Positions 59,990-64,000 of a stretch of 64,000 nt of DNA are shown piece by piece; the stretch's first letter is position 1; the number at the start of each line of letters is the position of its first letter. Under the pieces are notes generated by a model that was not told where the DNA came from, searched no databases, and worked only from the letters and a program-made list of their open reading frames with translations. The DNA is taken from positions 17,674,350 to 17,738,349 of the forward strand of contig NW_026623019.1 in the NCBI RefSeq assembly GCF_023065955.2, in the 5' to 3' direction. The translations under genes were made by a program, and so were the position numbers. The DNA comes from Ursus arctos (lineage: Eukaryota > Chordata > Mammalia > Carnivora > Ursidae).

Positions 59990-60566
59990 TTCCTGAGGGC
60001 TCGGTTGTTCTGTGACCTCCGGCTCCAATCTGCCGCACTGATTTCTCGGTCTCTGGGCCACCTCCTGCCCTCAGCCGGCTGTGCTCTATGCTCTGTCCCC
60101 ACCGGGACCCGGTGGGCTCATCTCACCGGGCAGCAGAGCTCAGTGCAAGAGCCCCGTCCCGCCGTCAAGGGCCCCGCCAGCCTGATTCCCTGTACGAAGG
60201 CCTCCGGCAAGAGGCTGCTTGCCAAAGCGATCAAGCCTGACCTGACCGCGAAGGGTGCACCGCAAGGCGGCCGCCGGCCTACATCCGCACCCGAGACCCA
60301 GATTCCCACTGAAATCGTGCCAAGCTATTAATCACGGGCACCCTGTGAGCAGGGGCGCTCCGCCGGCACCTCCGCCTCTCAGCCAAAGGGCATCTCCGAA
60401 GGGGAGTTTGAAGAGGCTCCGGTGAATGATGGTGGTACTAATAAATCTGGTTAGGGACGCCCTCGGCGGGCACCACGTTAGGCGACTCACGCCAAGGAAC
60501 TAGATGAAGGGAAGAGCTACGGCGTTTCCGTAACTGAAGGCATTCACGTAGCTCGCGGAATCTAAG
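59990..60566. other. CpG-rich patch with 108-codon frame, pseudogene-like
   Basis: Plus frame 60005-60331 contains TKASGKRLLAKAIKPDLTAK, and a later stretch in another phase reads SQPKGISEGEFEEAPVNDGG before a stop. CpG density is high (CCGCAAGGCGGCCGCCGG) against AT-rich flanks. This resembles a decayed processed copy of a GC-rich transcript, but the parent is not recognised and no A tail or flanking duplication is visible; a CpG-island-like element is the alternative. Confidence 0.25.
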
Positions 60567-60569
60567 AGC

Positions 60570-60643
<74 letters not shown>

Positions 60644-60653
60644 TACACATACA
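60570..60653. repeat. (CT)n(CA)n compound microsatellite
   Basis: About 26 CT units with one TGTC interruption pass directly into about 11 CA units, then CATACACATACACC. Confidence 0.96.
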
Positions 60654-60654
60654 C

Positions 60655-61900
60655 CACCCCACACCACACCAAGCCCTCCCTCCAGGGCCTGGGTAAGAGC
60701 GAGTGGCCATTCACTAAGCAGGAAGGGCAGGGTCAAGCCACTTGGCTTCCTGCTGAAGCCTGCCCCAGGCGTTCCCACTAACTGAGCATGACAACACAGC
60801 TCGCTCGCGGAGCAGTCGCCCAAGGAAGAAAAAGGGCACCGGCAGGGCTCAAGCCGCCTTTCCTGACTGCGGCGTTTTTAAATCATTTTTGCACAGTACT
60901 TGCTTTCAAAACAGAGTTGAAGTGAAGATCTGGTTTCGATGAAATACCCCAACCTCGAACTGCATAAACCACTGTCTTACGCTGAATATCTCTTTGTGAT
61001 TCTTCGTAAATCTATGCTCTAGCTGATATCCAAGAAAAAAGGGACGATATCCCTGTTCTCCTCATTCTCTTCCCTCCCCACGTCTGGACTGTCACCACAA
61101 CCTGTCGCATGCGCCCAGAGCACTGGACTTGAACCTGTTTAGGTGACACGCATACACCGCTAGCTCTATGTTAATGCCTTCAAATTCTCTGATTATGCAG
61201 TTACTTTGAAATTACCTCCCGCTACATCAACATAGACAACAGAAAGAATACACCACATAAAGTAAAATAAATCGACATCTTAATGGGGTTCACAAAACCA
61301 CTATCAAAAGTATCAGTATGACTCTGTACTGTATGAAATCAAAAACAAAACTGCTCACTAACTGTACTTAAGAACCACTGCAATGAGGCTTGAAGAGAAA
61401 GGTGAATTTGCAACACAGAACCATCGATCTGGTGTGTGCACAGACAACCTGTCGAAGTCTAGAATTACCCCTCTTCTAAAATGCAAACAGAATCAGCAAG
61501 CAAATAATTTTGGCTTAGAGATTCAATTCCAATTATCTAACAAAAGAATTTACTCCATCCGGGAAGTGATGGCCAGCACGGATAGCTTAAAGGATCTCAA
61601 ACAGAAAGCAAATTTTTCTGATTTAAATACTTCCCTTCTCTTCTGCTAAACAATCTCTTTAGGCTTGACAAAGGTTTCTGCATTTTTCTAAACCCAAACT
61701 CAGTGCTTCAACAGCTGATAGAGAAATTCATTCACCCAGAAGAGTCTGCTGTCACAGAAAATGTTCTCCAATAGTAGAAAGATTACATAATGCCAATCTG
61801 CACAAGAACGAAGGAATCAGGCCTCTGAAGACAAAATCGGTGTAAAGACCTCATTTTCTTGCCAGGTGACTGGAACAAAAGAAAGACTTGAGCAAGCCTT
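60655..61900. other. Unique non-coding DNA
   Basis: An 88-codon plus frame (61383-61649) has no domain. No repeat recognised. Confidence 0.4.
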
Positions 61901-61904
61901 TAGG

Positions 61905-61995
61905 GAGCTATTTATTTCAACAAATATTTATTGTCTATTCTGGGCCTAGTGTTGTGCTAAGAGATGAGAATACACAGATGAAAAGGAATAACAAA
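61905..61995 (-). repeat. L2-end-like fragment
   Basis: TTCAACAAATATTTATTGTC, TATTCTGGGCCTAGTGTTGT and GAATACACAGATGAAAAGG match the inverted L2 terminus. Confidence 0.55.
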
Positions 61996-63243
61996 GAAAT
62001 GATTTATTCTTATTGAAGCTCTAAGCCAACTCTAAAATCAAACTGCATACACTACCCTACCAAAAATCCCCAAATATGGAAAATCTGAAGTCAATACGGA
62101 TAATGAAAGAACAGCGTCCCATAAGTGGGTTAGCTCCCTAGCTGGAAAACAAAATAACGTTATTAAAGCTCTAATATAAGGTAACATTTAATAAATGAGT
62201 ATCTAGGCTTCCTTGAGTCAAAACAGATTAATCCCTCATCAGTTTTAGATGATAACTTAAGAAAAGTTAATATGCTTAGAAAGTACTCAAAGTACACATT
62301 AACAAATAAATTTGCTTGTAGAACAAGATACTTTTGTTTTAGAAAACCATCTGAGGTTCAAATAGTAGAGAACATAAACTAGTAGTAACCAAAATCTAGT
62401 ATACCACCTCAACTTGCAATTGAGAGCAGGAACCGAACATAATAAAAAAACTTTTATAATAATAAAAAAAAAAAAAGGGGAGTTACATCAATGACTCATT
62501 TGTTTTCCTGGACTGAAAACTATGGGAACTGAAAACTATGGGATCATTTATAGAGAAAATTTACCGTGGATCAATGAAAAACAGGCCCACATGTCTATGC
62601 CAGTAGAATTCAGAGAAACACATCAGTCCGCTGGTAAATCGAATGATCCAGCACTTCAGACACAGAAACCAAAGGAGCTTTGAAGGTGTCTACACATGTA
62701 TCATTAGGAAAGATTATACAGCAGATGTTACGTCACATTTGAGTCTCAGGAAAGACCATGTGGCCCAGAGACAAGGGATGGTTTCTGTGTCAATTCAAGT
62801 GAAAGTGGCAAGCCACTAAAATAACCATAACTGCAATAAAGAAAGCGTGTTTGATGATACATGTAAAAGACAAAGAGTAAGCGAAAATGAATACATAATT
62901 ACAATGTGTCACCTCGCTGACATGGAGTACACCAACAAGCATAATAATTTGCTAAGATTACAGACGGATAATTAGCCTTCCAATGTGGGACTGATAATAC
63001 ATAGTTCCATTAGCATTCACTTAAGGTTATTTTAGAAAATAACTATGAATGCTTCCTCAGAAAGAGTCATAAACAGGAAACCAGCAGATTCTTACTATTC
63101 ATCTTTTAATTTGGTAGAATTTACTAAAATAACCTTCTCTTAAAAGACACATCCCAAAACCCTTCACAAAGAAAGAAAAATGTTTAAGAACATGTAATCC
63201 CCAGGGAGATTCAAAGTATTTAATAACCAAACATTATACACTC
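61996..63243. other. Unique AT-rich DNA
   Basis: No frame of note. GGAACTGAAAACTATGGGA doubles over 62511-62543 as a 16-bp tandem copy. 62880-63080 has homeodomain-like cores and lacks repeats. Confidence 0.4.
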
Positions 63244-63441
63244 ACCAATCAGAACGGACACACCAACCAATCAGAACAGATACACCAACCAATCAGGACA
63301 GGCACACCTTCCAATCGGAACAGACATGCCAACCAATCAGAACAGAGACACCAACCCGTCGAAACAGACACACCAACCAATCGGAACAGACACACCAACT
63401 AATCAAAACAAATACAGCAACCAATCAGAATAAACACAGGG
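63244..63441. repeat. 22-bp minisatellite with CCAAT boxes, nine units
   Basis: Units of the form ACCAATCAGAACAGACACAC plus CA follow each other nine times with no insertion or deletion. CCAAT is kept in units 1-5, 7 and 9; unit 6 has CCCGT and unit 8 CTAAT. Seven evenly spaced CCAAT boxes (NF-Y recognises CCAAT) in one strand orientation. The last unit drifts into AGAATAAACACAGG. Confidence 0.97.
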
Positions 63442-64000
63442 CTAAAAAACAGAAGAATGCCGCAGTAATGTTGGGACTAGTTGAGTTGCAGACAAGCATG
63501 TTACAGTAAAGAAATAAATAAATTCAACAGGGCATTTATGTCGTGACAGTTATTTCTATAAAATAAGGGACTAAAGCTCTTGAGTTAAGAAACAGAACCA
63601 TCCCTAACAGTGGATTCCTAGAATGCACTCACAGTAAGCAAAGGGCTATCAATAATCATGAGCTAGCTTCAGTTGGGTGAGATTATAAAAAGAAATATTA
63701 TTTTAAATTGTCATAGCCCTTTGTACTTTTTTCCCCAAGAAGCCATGAATTGAGTTGAAAGGCCTAAGTTTTCCTAGGGCACCAGCTCCTATTAACTGGA
63801 AAGTGAGATGAGAGGAGAAAGAAACACTTACTGAGAGCTCCTATGCTTGTCTTCACCAACTTCTCCACTCTCCACCGCAACCCGTAGAAGATATTACTAC
63901 CCTTAGTTTAAAAATAAAGAAGCTGTGGCTGTGAGGCCTTGAGAACTTCACCAAAGCTGTAAGACTAGTAAGCAAGTAGTACTGATTTGCCAGACGCTAC
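63442..64000. other. Unique non-coding DNA
   Basis: No TATA box, exon or repeat recognised next to the CCAAT array. Ends in ordinary AT-rich text with a possible MIR-like GAAGATATTACTACCC at about 63888. Confidence 0.4.

Noticed and set aside
1..64000. CRISPR array, prophage, operon or other bacterial system
   Set aside because: All repeats are eukaryotic SINE, LINE, MIR, DNA transposon or simple repeats; no prokaryotic gene organisation.

Overview
The window is mammalian nuclear DNA from a carnivoran, probably an arctoid caniform and most likely a bear-family genome. The main evidence is the many tRNA-Lys-derived CAN SINEs, in both orientations. The youngest share a bear/panda-type consensus: a GGGGCGCCTGGGTGGC head, a B box near GATCGAGCC, a pyrimidine-rich body and an (AAATA)n/AATCTTT tail. 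The species call is inferred from repeat subfamilies and is not proven by any gene.

I found no complete protein-coding gene, no rRNA or tRNA gene, no CRISPR array and no bacterial-type operon. Most reading frames are shorter than 135 codons, carry no recognisable domain, and often run through SINEs, L1 remnants or simple repeats. The window reads as a gene desert or the inside of very large introns. The best coding candidate is a minus-strand hydrophobic open frame at about 17904-18153. It ends at a possible splice donor and could be an exon or a pseudogene. A second, weaker candidate is a start-codon-to-donor frame at 42659-42842.

Layout. 1-13.1 kb: unique AT-rich DNA with scattered SINEs, MIR fragments and an L2, plus a homeodomain-motif cluster near 9.1 kb. 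13.1-25.5 kb: mostly unique, with the membrane-frame candidate at 18 kb and a young SINE at 21.6 kb. 25.5-30.7 kb: an old, internally deleted L1 (ORF1 part, ORF2 and 3' UTR) into which five SINEs inserted. 30.7-33.7 kb: unique, with a GC-rich patch holding a run of 17 C. 34.0-35.8 kb: a younger 5'-truncated L1 split by a SINE. 36.9-39.3 kb: old L1 pieces containing a second L1 3' end, a young SINE and a near-perfect AT-rich hairpin. 39.3-41.7 kb: purine and G-run simple repeats, a CpG-rich patch, two MIRs and AT-rich conserved-element-like DNA. 41.7-60 kb: mostly unique, with SINEs, one long L2 at 52.6-53.1 kb and MIRs. 60-60.6 kb: a CpG-rich patch followed by a CT/CA microsatellite. 63.24-63.44 kb: nine exact-length 22-bp units, seven with a CCAAT box.

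Nothing here looks like a multi-gene system. The items most worth a second look are the membrane-frame candidate, the CCAAT minisatellite, the 20-bp-arm hairpin, the homeodomain-motif clusters and the two isolated CpG-rich patches.
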